The position numbers and the translations under genes were made by a program. From Mycolicibacterium xanthum (GTDB taxonomy: Bacteria; Actinomycetota; Actinomycetes; Mycobacteriales; Mycobacteriaceae), in the NCBI RefSeq assembly GCF_019710635.1, contig NZ_JAIFZS010000045.1:23053-87052 (forward strand): 64,000 nucleotides of DNA, in the 5' to 3' direction. Positions 49,580 through 57,487 of this stretch are shown here, one piece after another; the stretch's first letter is position 1, and the number at the start of each line of letters is the position of its first letter. The notes beneath the pieces are model-generated. The model had not been told where the DNA came from, did not search any database, and was given only the letters and a program-made list of their open reading frames with translations.

Positions 49580-51178
49580 TCAGTGCGACGGCCGCGCCGC
49601 GTGACGGGTGTTCGGCGCGGTGTCGGCATGCTGTTCTTCCAGCAGATCCTCGATGTCGTCCCGCTCGATGGTGGTGGCAAGCGGCGTTTCCCTGATGAAT
49701 GCGAGTGCAGCGACGGCGATCACCGCCAACGGCACCATGAACAGGAAGATCGGCAGCAACGCCTCGTTGTAGGCCTCGAGGATGGGTAGCCGCAGTGCAT
49801 CGGGCAGGTCCCTGACGGCGGCGGGGGTGAGGGCGTTGGTGTCGGTTGTGCCAGAGGTGTCGGGCAGCCTTTCGGTCAGCAGGCCGACCAGACGGGAGGC
49901 GAAGACCGACCCGACGACGGCGGAGCCTACGCTGGCCCCGACCTGGCGGAAGTAGTTCGTCGCGGCGGTCGCCGTGCCGACGATCGCGGCCGGAAAGGCG
50001 TTCTGCACAATCAGGATCAGGATCTGCATGCCCATGCCGATCCCGATGCCGAGGATGGCCATGTAGCCGCACACCAGCCAGACCGGGCTGTCGATGTGCA
50101 GCGTCGATATCAGGAGGAGGCCGACCCCCATCACGACTGCGCCCATGGTCGGATACCGCTTGTACCGTCCGGTCTGCGATACCAGCCGACCGCACACGAC
50201 CGACGCCCCGAGCAGTCCACCCATCATCGGGATCATCAGCAGCCCGGCTTCGGTGGCATTCACTCCTGACGACATCTGCAGGTAGGTGGGCAGGTACCCG
50301 ATGGCGCCGAACATCGCGACGCCGAACAACAGCGCGGCGACGGTGCTGAGGGTGAAGTCGCGTTTCTTGAACAACGGCAACGGGATAAGTGGGTGGGTTG
50401 CTTTGGATTCCACGACCGCAAACAGGAACGAGGAGCCGATCGCCGCAATGATCAGGCCGATGATCTGTGGAGAGCGCCACGCGTAGGTGCCGCCGCCCCA
50501 GGTGCAGACCAGCACGACTGCGGTGGTGGCGACGGCGATGAGTGCCCCGCCCAGGTAGTCGATTCGCGGTCGTTCGGCGTGGCGCGTTCTGGGTAGTCGC
50601 AGAAAGGCGATGGTGGCGAGGATGGCGACGGCACCGAGGGGCACGTTGATCCAGAACGCCCACCGCCAGCCGGGACCCTCGGTGAACCAGCCGCCCAGCA
50701 GGGGACCGGCCACGGAGGCGACCGCGAAGACAGCACCCATGAGCCCCATGTACTTTCCGCGGTCGCGTGCCGGCACCACATCGGCGATCGCGGCCTGGGA
50801 AAGGATCATCAGGCCGCCGCCGCCGGCGCCCTGAATCACCCGGCCGACGATGAGCCACTCGATATTCGCAGCCTCGGCGCCGATGACCGAGCCGGCGACG
50901 AACAGCGAGATTGCGGTGACCAGAACCGGTCTGCGCCCCAACAGGTCGCTGATTCGGCCGTAAATCGGCATCACGATCGTCGAGGCCAGGATGTAGCCGG
51001 TGATGACCCAGGTCATGTGGTCGATGCCGTGCAGTTCGCCCACGACGGTCGGTAGCGCGGTGGACAACACCGTCTGGTTCAGCGACGCCAGCAGCATCGT
51101 GACCATCAGGCTGGCGAACAGTGGGACAACGCTTTTCGCCGTCGTCTCTTGGTGCGTGAGCGGGTCAGCGGGAGTCAA
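49580..51178 (-). CDS. DHA2 (EmrB/QacA) family MFS efflux transporter
   Basis: 532 residues with about 14 hydrophobic helices. N-terminal LASLNQTVLSTALPTVVGEL, motif A GRISDLLGRRPVLV, and RVIQGAGGGGLMILSQAAIA plus GPLLGGWFTEGPGWRWAFWI, the antiporter motif C of drug exporters. The likely TTG start overlaps the TetR stop as TTGA, with AGGGA about ten bases upstream, so the pair is translationally coupled. Proton-driven multidrug export, controlled by its TetR. Confidence 0.93.
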   Translation of the reverse strand: MTPADPLTHQETTAKSVVPLFASLMVTMLLASLNQTVLSTALPTVVGELHGIDHMTWVITGYILASTIVMPIYGRISDLLGRRPVLVTAISLFVAGSVIGAEAANIEWLIVGRVIQGAGGGGLMILSQAAIADVVPARDRGKYMGLMGAVFAVASVAGPLLGGWFTEGPGWRWAFWINVPLGAVAILATIAFLRLPRTRHAERPRIDYLGGALIAVATTAVVLVCTWGGGTYAWRSPQIIGLIIAAIGSSFLFAVVESKATHPLIPLPLFKKRDFTLSTVAALLFGVAMFGAIGYLPTYLQMSSGVNATEAGLLMIPMMGGLLGASVVCGRLVSQTGRYKRYPTMGAVVMGVGLLLISTLHIDSPVWLVCGYMAILGIGIGMGMQILILIVQNAFPAAIVGTATAATNYFRQVGASVGSAVVGSVFASRLVGLLTERLPDTSGTTDTNALTPAAVRDLPDALRLPILEAYNEALLPIFLFMVPLAVIAVAALAFIRETPLATTIERDDIEDLLEEQHADTAPNTRHAARPSH

Positions 51179-51786
51179 GAGATTTCCCTCAAGGCGTTGC
51201 GGAAGACGGAGATCGCCGCCTGGACGGCCGCGGAATCGGCTGACTCGAAGGCCTGAGGATCGCTCAGGTAGGCGTAGCGCAGCACCGTGCCGGCGAGCAT
51301 CAGCAGTGCGCGAGAGGATTCGGCCGACCTCGGCTGCGGACCCGAACGGGCGAATCGCTCGCTCAGCGCGACCTCGGTGAGCGTCTCGGCGGCCACCACA
51401 AGCTGCGCCATCCGCTCACGCAGCTGCGGATACCGCGCGATGAGTCCGCGTCGCTCCTCGATGACGGTCCCGGCGACAAACGTCGAGCGGACGATGGCCA
51501 CGATCAGCCCCACCGTGCGGGTGAACGGGTCCGCATCGACCTCGTCGACGAATGTCGACAGCGCCTCCTCGGGGACTGTCGGCGGCGTCGCCCCGAGTAC
51601 CGCGTCCTCCTTGGATGCGTAGTAGTTGAAGAACGTCCGACGCGACACCCCCGCCCGGCCGGCGATCAGGTCGATCGTCGCATCCGCAAACCCCACCTGA
51701 TCCACCAACGAGACCGCCGCATCATGCAGGTCCACAAGCACCTGCTGGCGATGACGTTCGCGCAGCCCAGTGCCCGCAATGCCCAT
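51175..51786 (-). CDS. TetR-family regulator of the adjacent efflux pump
   Basis: 203 residues. Helix-turn-helix ATIDLIAGRAGVSRRTFFNY followed by YASKEDAVLG. Upstream lie palindromes TGCAAC...GTTGCA and CACTAGTG. First gene of a two-gene unit with the exporter; a drug-responsive repressor is the standard role. Confidence 0.92.
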   Translation of the reverse strand: MGIAGTGLRERHRQQVLVDLHDAAVSLVDQVGFADATIDLIAGRAGVSRRTFFNYYASKEDAVLGATPPTVPEEALSTFVDEVDADPFTRTVGLIVAIVRSTFVAGTVIEERRGLIARYPQLRERMAQLVVAAETLTEVALSERFARSGPQPRSAESSRALLMLAGTVLRYAYLSDPQAFESADSAAVQAAISVFRNALREIS

Positions 51787-51789
51787 GGA

Positions 51790-51817
51790 TGCAACACTAC
51801 ACTAGTGCAAAGTTGCA
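51790..51817. promoter_or_regulatory. Likely operator of the efflux TetR
   Basis: TGCAAC (51790-51795) and GTTGCA (51812-51817) form an inverted repeat around a perfect CACTAGTG palindrome (51800-51807), directly upstream of the tetR start. Confidence 0.5.
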
Positions 51818-51875
51818 CAGGTGCAGAAGCGCTGGTCCCACGCCCAAGTCGGCCCGGGCGCGCTGCGCAGCGGGC

Positions 51876-51965
51876 AGCCGGGAAATCCTGATCGGGCTCG
51901 ATCCCGGGCCGGCGCTGCGGACACTGGAAGCCAAGATCCTCGACCAGTCCGACGATCCGTTCCAC
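51876..51965 (+). pseudogene. Possible 3' remnant of a SARP/BTAD regulator
   Basis: Reads SREILIGLDPGPALRTLEAK, then ILDQSDD, which matches the closing helix of bacterial transcriptional activator domains (LGxDPGPALRxLExxILRQDP). Nothing else of such a gene is present. The rest of the ~390-base stretch 51787-52174 shows no gene. Confidence 0.35.
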
Positions 51966-52174
51966 CGGCGCCGCCAGCGGAGGCCTCGGAATCGGGGCGA
52001 CCACCGTCGGACCGCGCCTCTTGGCGGCGATTTGCCGCTGACTTGTCGTGCCAGGGCGTGGGTGGCATCGCGAACTGCTCGTCGCCGATGCCGGGCCGCA
52101 GCGTTCTGATGACGCACGGCTCCCGGCGCTCGCTTCGAAATTCCAACGGCGGGCATGGCGGCTACCGTGGTGTG

Positions 52175-52579
52175 ATGGCCGACAACGAGGTGATGGACTT
52201 CGACGGCGGCGCGAGCGGTCCGCGCTCCCCTCGGGGGGTCTATGACGTGGGCCGGGAACCCGACCCCCTCTACACGCTGGCCAACGAACGGACGTACCTC
52301 GCGTGGTTGCGGCTGGCGGTGACGCTGCTGGCGGGGGCCGTCGCCATCGACCGGCTGTTCCTCGAGCACCCCACATTCGGCAGCCAGGCCCTCGCCCTCG
52401 GCCTGGTCGCGATCGCCTTCGGTGCGTGCGGACTCGGTGTACGGCGCTGGTGGGCGACCGAACGCGCTTTGCGGCAGCGCCGCCCGCTACCCGGCTTCGG
52501 AGCCCCGCTGCTGGGCATCGTGGGCATCCTGCTGGTCGGCGCCGGCGTGATCGTCCTCGTGCTCACCCCACGGGGCTGA
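52175..52579 (+). CDS. DUF202-family membrane protein
   Basis: 134 residues. The DUF202 start PLYTLANERTYLAWLRLAVT leads into the first helix; two more helices follow (ALALGLVAIAFGACGLGV; LLGIVGILLVGAGVIVLVLT). Function unknown. The next gene starts four bases after its stop and makes a similar small membrane protein, so they are probably co-expressed. Confidence 0.85.
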   Translation: MADNEVMDFDGGASGPRSPRGVYDVGREPDPLYTLANERTYLAWLRLAVTLLAGAVAIDRLFLEHPTFGSQALALGLVAIAFGACGLGVRRWWATERALRQRRPLPGFGAPLLGIVGILLVGAGVIVLVLTPRG

Positions 52580-52583
52580 GCCG

Positions 52584-52910
52584 ATGAACGTCGGGAAGGT
52601 GTGGGGAGACCAGTACCCGTTCGAGCGCAACCACCTGCAGCGCACGATGACGCTGCTCGGCCTCATCGGCGTGCTCGCGGTCACCGTCATCATCCTCGTC
52701 CACGCGAATATCACAGGGCTCCTGGGCATCTCGCTGATCGGTGCCGGTTGCCTGTCCGCGCTGGCCGCGGTATCCCGGCACCGCTACGTCCGGGAGACCC
52801 GGTTGGGGTTCGAGATCCTCAGGAGCCGGGGAGGCCGGTTCGTGCTCGGATCGGGGCTGGCGTTCGCGGTGGTGGGAGCGCTGGTCGCGTTTCTGATTCT
52901 GCTCGGGTGA
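52584..52910 (+). CDS. Small membrane protein, DUF202-like
   Basis: 108 residues with three hydrophobic helices (MTLLGLIGVLAVTVIILVHA; ISLIGAGCLSALAAVS; FVLGSGLAFAVVGALVAFLI). The opening FERNHLQRT has some resemblance to the ANERTYLAW start of DUF202. It pairs with the preceding gene; a hetero-oligomer in the membrane is possible (inference). Confidence 0.75.
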   Translation: MNVGKVWGDQYPFERNHLQRTMTLLGLIGVLAVTVIILVHANITGLLGISLIGAGCLSALAAVSRHRYVRETRLGFEILRSRGGRFVLGSGLAFAVVGALVAFLILLG

Positions 52911-52950
52911 CGGTCGTCGAAGCGTCACAACGTCGTTCGCGGTGGCTGGA

Positions 52951-53487
52951 TCAGCCGATCAGTGGAGCACAGATCTTGCGAAGCAAACCGGCAAGTGTCT
53001 TACGCTCTGCGGCGTACAGTCCCGCGAGGATCCGGTCTTCGTCGGCAAGCCGGCGGGGTAGTTCGCTGTCGACCACCGCGCGTCCTGCCTCGGTCAACGT
53101 CAGCAGCACCACCCGTCCGTCGCGGGCGGACTTCCTCCGCTCCAATAGTTCCCGGCGGACCAGGCTTTCGGCGATCTTGGTGATCGATGCTCCGCTGAGC
53201 ATAGTGGTCGACACGACCTCGCTGGCCCGCAGCGGGCGACCGGCCCGCGCCAGTGCGCTGAGAACGCCGAACTCCGAACGTGTGACGCCGCGCGGCTGCA
53301 GGATCAGATCGAGGCGCTGGTTGCAGGTCGAGGCGATCTGCTGCACACGTCCGAGCACCTCGATCGGTGAGGTATCCAGGTCGGGGCGCGCTGCGGCCCA
53401 TTCGTGGCAGATGTGATCGACGGCGTCGGTGTACGCTAGCCCGGCGTACGTTCGGTGGCGTGTGCGAGCAGCGCTCGGGCCACCCAC
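52951..53487 (-). CDS. MarR-family regulator
   Basis: Up to 178 residues. Winged helix core: VTRSEFGVLSALARAGRPLR, then LSGASITKIAESLVRRELLE and RDGRVVLLTLTEAGRAVV. The start is uncertain: the GTG lies 52 bases inside the preceding TetR gene with no clear ribosome site, and no other standard start exists before the conserved region. Probably coupled to the TetR gene. Its ligand is unknown. Confidence 0.87.
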   Translation of the reverse strand: MGGPSAARTRHRTYAGLAYTDAVDHICHEWAAARPDLDTSPIEVLGRVQQIASTCNQRLDLILQPRGVTRSEFGVLSALARAGRPLRASEVVSTTMLSGASITKIAESLVRRELLERRKSARDGRVVLLTLTEAGRAVVDSELPRRLADEDRILAGLYAAERKTLAGLLRKICAPLIG

Positions 53488-54014
53488 TCGACCCGCCGCT
53501 GCGACTCGTCGAGTGACAGATCGCTGTGCAGCATGGCCGTCAGTGCACTGGTCAGTGCGGCGTTGAGACCGAAGCTGACGCTGGGAACATCCTGCGGCGG
53601 AAGGTCTTTCAGTAGGCTGTCGAACATCTCGGCGTTCGTGCGCGCCATCCTGTCTACCGCCGCTCGCACCTCGGGGACCGCCGAGGTCGTCATCTGGAGC
53701 ATCAATGCGGTCATCGCGGGGTTGCGCTGGAAGGCGCGCAACGCGCGCCTGAGATAGTCCAGAATGCCGGGCAACGGATCCTGGCCGGGCGGAGTGTTGG
53801 CCAGCACCCGCCGGGTGAGCCGCTTCTGCCAGTCTTCCAGCGCGGCGGCCAGCAGATGCTCCTTCGAGCTGAAGTAGCGGTACACCGTTGCCAGTGCCAC
53901 CCCGGAGCGCTGCGCCACATCGCGCATCTGCACCGCCTCCGAGCCCACCTCCGCGATCAGGTCGATCACTGTTTCGACGAGCCTGGCGCGCCGCGCCAGC
54001 TGGCTGCTGGTCAT
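53436..54014 (-). CDS. KstR-like TetR-family regulator
   Basis: About 192 residues from the chosen ATG. The helix-turn-helix SEAVQMRDVAQRSGVALATV and YRYFSSKEHLLAAAL is close to KstR, the mycobacterial cholesterol-catabolism repressor; the FQRNPAMTALML stretch also matches. Several upstream starts are possible in the long frame to 54194. It is divergent from the amidohydrolase operon and is its likely repressor, perhaps sensing a CoA thioester as KstR does (inference). Confidence 0.88.
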   Translation of the reverse strand: MTSSQLARRARLVETVIDLIAEVGSEAVQMRDVAQRSGVALATVYRYFSSKEHLLAAALEDWQKRLTRRVLANTPPGQDPLPGILDYLRRALRAFQRNPAMTALMLQMTTSAVPEVRAAVDRMARTNAEMFDSLLKDLPPQDVPSVSFGLNAALTSALTAMLHSDLSLDESQRRVEWVARALLAHATERTPG

Positions 54015-54102
54015 GTCTGCCACCGCGACCACGGCGGGAGCTGGGGTGTTGACGGTGACCTCCTCGTCCGGCCCGGCTGTGCGAACAGCAGCGATTCTAC
54101 GA

Positions 54103-54120
54103 GAACATCCTTCTCTGTTC
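54103..54120. promoter_or_regulatory. GAACA/TGTTC inverted repeat in the TetR / amidohydrolase promoter
   Basis: GAACA and TGTTC arms with eight bases between. GAAC/GTTC arms recall KstR-type sites (AACnnGTT). A second, imperfect GAAC...GTTTC element lies at about 54200-54211. Confidence 0.35.
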
Positions 54121-54187
54121 CAGACTGCTGCCACGGCATTATGCAGCAACAGCGATCTGAAATCGCAGCTAGTGGTGATATCAAGCC

Positions 54188-54216
54188 TTGACATAGGTAG
54201 AACCGTGTTTCAGCAT
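54188..54216 (+). promoter_or_regulatory. Possible SigA-type promoter for the amidohydrolase operon
   Basis: A perfect TTGACA (54188-54193) is followed after 17 bases by CAGCAT, a weak -10, about 50 bases before the first gene. Confidence 0.4.
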
Positions 54217-54268
54217 GGTCGGAAGAGCGGTCCATTGCGGCCGTCGAGATGCGATCGGAGGATGACGT

Positions 54269-55135
54269 ATGGCCGGACCCGTAGGCCTGCCGGTGATCGA
54301 CACGATGATCGGTTTCCCCCACGAAGGTTCCGCCCAGTACGACTTCATCCGTAAGCAGACCAAGGACCGCCAGTCCAAGGAGGATTTCGACTTCCCGGTA
54401 GAGTACATGTTCAAGGACGTGCCCAAGGGTCTGCCGACCGACGATCCGGTGTCGTTGCTGCTGCAGCAGATGGACCGATTCGGCATCGAGAAGGCGATGA
54501 TCGGTGTCGGTGAAGAGTCGGCCCGGCTCGCCCTGAAAACCTTCCCGGACCGGTTCATCCCCTCCGGTGCGCTGGTCGACCCCAACGACGTGATGGGCTC
54601 GGTCCGGGCGATCCGCCGGGAGTTCGAGGAGTTCGGTATCCGGGCGACGTCGGTCTTCCCCGCCGGAACGTTCCCGCAGGTGCCCATCGACGATCCCAAG
54701 ATGTACCCGATCTACGCCACCTGCGTCGAACTCGGCATCCCCATCTTCGTCTGCGCCGGCATTCCGGGTCCACGTGTTCCCTTCGCGTCGCAGGAGGTCT
54801 CGCGCATCGACGTGGTGATGTTCGACTTCCCCGACCTGGTCTTCGTCACTCGCCACGGCTGTGAGCCCTGGGAGGACCTCGCGGTCAAGCTGATGCTCAA
54901 GTGGCCCAATCTGTACTACTCGACGTCGGCGTTCGCCCCCAAGTACTACCCCAGGGCGATCCTCGACTACGCCAACACCCGCGGCGCGGACAAGATCATC
55001 TATGCCGGCTATTTCCCGATGGGTCTGTCGCTGGAGCGGATCTTCACCGAACTGCCCAAGGTCCCGTTCAAGGACGAGGTGTGGCCGAAGTTCCTCTACG
55101 GCAACGCCGCCCGGATCCTCGGACTGGACGGCTGA
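54269..55135 (+). CDS. Amidohydrolase-fold protein 1, likely altered active site
   Basis: 288 residues of the amidohydrolase_2 family. The N-terminus reads VIDTMIGFPHEG, where an active enzyme has DxDxH. The His strand VTRHGCEPWEDLAVK is kept. The last metal-site strand reads IIYAGYFPMG where the active relative 55185-56378 has IVMGSDFPHVEG, so the conserved Asp is missing. It may be a structural or regulatory partner of that enzyme. GGAGGATG precedes the ATG. Confidence 0.9.
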   Translation: MAGPVGLPVIDTMIGFPHEGSAQYDFIRKQTKDRQSKEDFDFPVEYMFKDVPKGLPTDDPVSLLLQQMDRFGIEKAMIGVGEESARLALKTFPDRFIPSGALVDPNDVMGSVRAIRREFEEFGIRATSVFPAGTFPQVPIDDPKMYPIYATCVELGIPIFVCAGIPGPRVPFASQEVSRIDVVMFDFPDLVFVTRHGCEPWEDLAVKLMLKWPNLYYSTSAFAPKYYPRAILDYANTRGADKIIYAGYFPMGLSLERIFTELPKVPFKDEVWPKFLYGNAARILGLDG

Positions 55136-55184
55136 GCCCCTCACCAGAAGACCGGAGCCGGGAAGACCGAAAGGACAACATGCG

Positions 55185-56378
55185 ATGACCACGCAGCTAC
55201 CGTTCAAGTTCTTCGACTGCGACAACCACTACTACGAGGCTCTCGACGCGTTCACCCGCTACATCGAGCCGGAGTACAAGAAGCGTGCCATCCAATGGGC
55301 CGAACTCGACGGCAGGCAGCGGCTGGTGGTGGGTGGCCGGGTCAACAGGTTCATCCCGAACCCGACCTTCGACCCGGTGGGCAAGCCCGGTGCGCTCGAC
55401 GAGTACTTCCGCGGCCGCAACCCGCGCGGTGCGGACCTGAACGCACTGTTCGGTGAACTGGAGCCGATCAGTCCGGCATACCGGGACCGGGATGCCCGGC
55501 TGGCGCTCATGGACGAGCAGGGCATGCAGGGCTGCATCATGCTGCCCACCCTCGGTGTCGGCATGGAGCAGGCCCTGCTGGGTGACCTGGATGCCGCCGC
55601 GGCGACCTTCCGCGCCTTCAACCGGTGGATGGAGGAGGATTGGGGCTTCGCCTACCAGGACCGGATCTTCGCCGCCCCGTACATCACGCTGTGTCAACCG
55701 GACAATGCCGTCCGGGAGCTGGAGTGGGCGCTGGAGCGCGACGCGCGGTTCATCGTGATGATTCCCGGTCCGGTCGCGACCGCGGTCGGCATGCGTGCCC
55801 CGGCCGACCCGATGTTCGACGAATTCTGGCAACTGGCCAACGATTCCGGGATCACCGTGTGCTACCACTCCGGCGAGACGTATTACTCGAAGTTCATGCC
55901 CGCGTGGGGCGAGGCCGACTACATGATGTCGTTCCAGACCCTGCTCGGCTTCCGGTCGTTGTTCTCCGGGGATCCCATTCAGGACACTTTCGCCAACCAC
56001 CTGCACAAGGGCCTGTTCCTGCGCTTCCCGAACCTGCGCATGGCGTGCATCGAGAGTGGATCGACCTGGGTGTTCCATCTTTTCGAGAAGCTGAGCAAGT
56101 CGTACGGTCAGATCCCGCAGATCTACCAGGAGGACCCACGGGAGGTCTTCCGCCGCCACGTCTGGGTGTCGCCGTTCTACGAGGACGAGCTGTCCAGCCT
56201 GCTCAGATTGATGGGCGCCGAGCACATCGTCATGGGCTCGGACTTCCCCCACGTCGAGGGCCTCGCCGACCCCGCCTCCTACATCAAGGACCTGGAGAAC
56301 TTCGGCTACACACCCGAGCAGTGCCGCATCGTCATGCGGGACAACGGTATCGAGTTGTCCAAGCGGCGGCCGGTCTGA
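55185..56378 (+). CDS. Amidohydrolase 2 (metal-dependent hydrolase/decarboxylase)
   Basis: 397 residues. Complete set of family motifs: FFDCDNHYYE at the N-terminus (DxDxH), ITVCYHSGETYY in the centre, and IVMGSDFPHVEG near the end with the metal-site Asp. Family members are hydrolases or non-oxidative decarboxylases (ACMSD-like). GAAAGGAC precedes the ATG. Second gene of a four-gene operon; the fragment at 13634-13843 is a remnant of a similar enzyme. Confidence 0.94.
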   Translation: MTTQLPFKFFDCDNHYYEALDAFTRYIEPEYKKRAIQWAELDGRQRLVVGGRVNRFIPNPTFDPVGKPGALDEYFRGRNPRGADLNALFGELEPISPAYRDRDARLALMDEQGMQGCIMLPTLGVGMEQALLGDLDAAAATFRAFNRWMEEDWGFAYQDRIFAAPYITLCQPDNAVRELEWALERDARFIVMIPGPVATAVGMRAPADPMFDEFWQLANDSGITVCYHSGETYYSKFMPAWGEADYMMSFQTLLGFRSLFSGDPIQDTFANHLHKGLFLRFPNLRMACIESGSTWVFHLFEKLSKSYGQIPQIYQEDPREVFRRHVWVSPFYEDELSSLLRLMGAEHIVMGSDFPHVEGLADPASYIKDLENFGYTPEQCRIVMRDNGIELSKRRPV

Positions 56379-56388
56379 CCGGACCGAC

Positions 56389-56673
56389 GTGAAGGTCGAG
56401 AAGTCCAGCGTGGTCGCCATGCTGCTGGAAGTGGGCGAGGAGAACGCGGCCGTGCTGCTGGCGCGTTCCACGCTGCCCGACGAGCTCGACACCGAACGTG
56501 ACCTCGACGTGCTGGTCACGTTCGGGCTGGAGCCCGGACAGGTGGATGAGGTCTGCAGGCTGACGGTCGGCGCCGCCGAACCCGAAGACGTCAACACCCG
56601 GCGCCGGCGCGACGACATGGCCAAGACCATCTCCCGGCGGTGGGCCGACCTCGTCGAGCATTGGGTGCGCTGA
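56389..56673 (+). CDS. Small conserved-looking protein in the amidohydrolase operon
   Basis: 94 residues starting at GTG, ten bases after the amidohydrolase stop. Acidic and helical, with no signal, membrane segment or known motif (SSVVAMLLEVGEENAAVLLA; RRRRDDMAKTISRRWADLVE at the end). Not recognised. Its place suggests a partner of the amidohydrolases. Confidence 0.75.
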   Translation: MKVEKSSVVAMLLEVGEENAAVLLARSTLPDELDTERDLDVLVTFGLEPGQVDEVCRLTVGAAEPEDVNTRRRRDDMAKTISRRWADLVEHWVR

Positions 56674-56703
56674 GGTCTCGGCGACCCCGGCTATGGTTTC
56701 GCC

Positions 56704-57477
56704 ATGAGCCTTGTCACCTACGAGTTGGACGAGCACGTCGCGACGATCACCCTCAATCGTCCCGAGGCGCGCAACGCGATCAACGGTGAGCTTCGGCAGG
56801 ACCTGAACGCCGCGTGGGAGAGGTTCCGTGCCGACCAGGACGCGTGGGTGGGGATCCTGACCGCCAACGGCGATGTGTTCTGCGCCGGGGGTGATCTCAA
56901 GGACGGCGAGGGGTCGGTGGGGACCTTTGCGGGCACGTTCTGGGAGAAGCCCACGATCAACTCGTTCGAGAGCGGGATGGAGTTGTTCAAGCCGACCATC
57001 GCCGCCGTCCACGGTCCCTGTATCGGTTACGGCCTGACCGGAGTGCTGTTCTGCGACTTCGTCATCGCGAGCACCGCCGCGACGTTCTCGTATCCGGAGG
57101 TGACGCTCGGGACGCCCACCATCGTCGGGGCGATCCGACTACCCGAACGGGTGCGCTGGGCCGACGCGATGGAGCTGCTGTTGACCGGGAAGCCGATCGG
57201 CGCCGAACGCGCCAAGGAGATCGGGCTGGTGTGGCGGCTCGTCGAGCCCGAGCAGCTGCAGGACGAAGCCCGGGCCTGGGCGCGCACGCTGACCGGGGCG
57301 GCGCCGCTGGCGCAGCGCGCCACCAAGGAGGTGGCGTGGCGGACGGCGAACATGGGCTGGATCGAATCGGTGCGGTTCGGGGAGACGATGCGCAAGGTCG
57401 CCTCGGCGACGGAGGACGTCGCCGAGGGCATTCAGGCGTGGCGGGACAAGCGCCGACCGCGCTGGCGCGGACGGTGA
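56704..57477 (+). CDS. Enoyl-CoA hydratase/isomerase family protein
   Basis: 257 residues, crotonase fold. ITLNRPEARNAINGEL at the N-terminus, oxyanion loops FCAGGDLKD and HGPCIGYGLTG, and ATFSYPEVTLGTPTIVGAIR with the Glu of the PE motif; the glycine-rich GAGGTQR segment of typical hydratases is changed to IVGAIRL. So the reaction may not be plain hydration. Last gene of the operon, converging with the CYP102-like gene ten bases away. Confidence 0.92.
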   Translation: MSLVTYELDEHVATITLNRPEARNAINGELRQDLNAAWERFRADQDAWVGILTANGDVFCAGGDLKDGEGSVGTFAGTFWEKPTINSFESGMELFKPTIAAVHGPCIGYGLTGVLFCDFVIASTAATFSYPEVTLGTPTIVGAIRLPERVRWADAMELLLTGKPIGAERAKEIGLVWRLVEPEQLQDEARAWARTLTGAAPLAQRATKEVAWRTANMGWIESVRFGETMRKVASATEDVAEGIQAWRDKRRPRWRGR

Positions 57478-57487
57478 GCCGCCGGAG

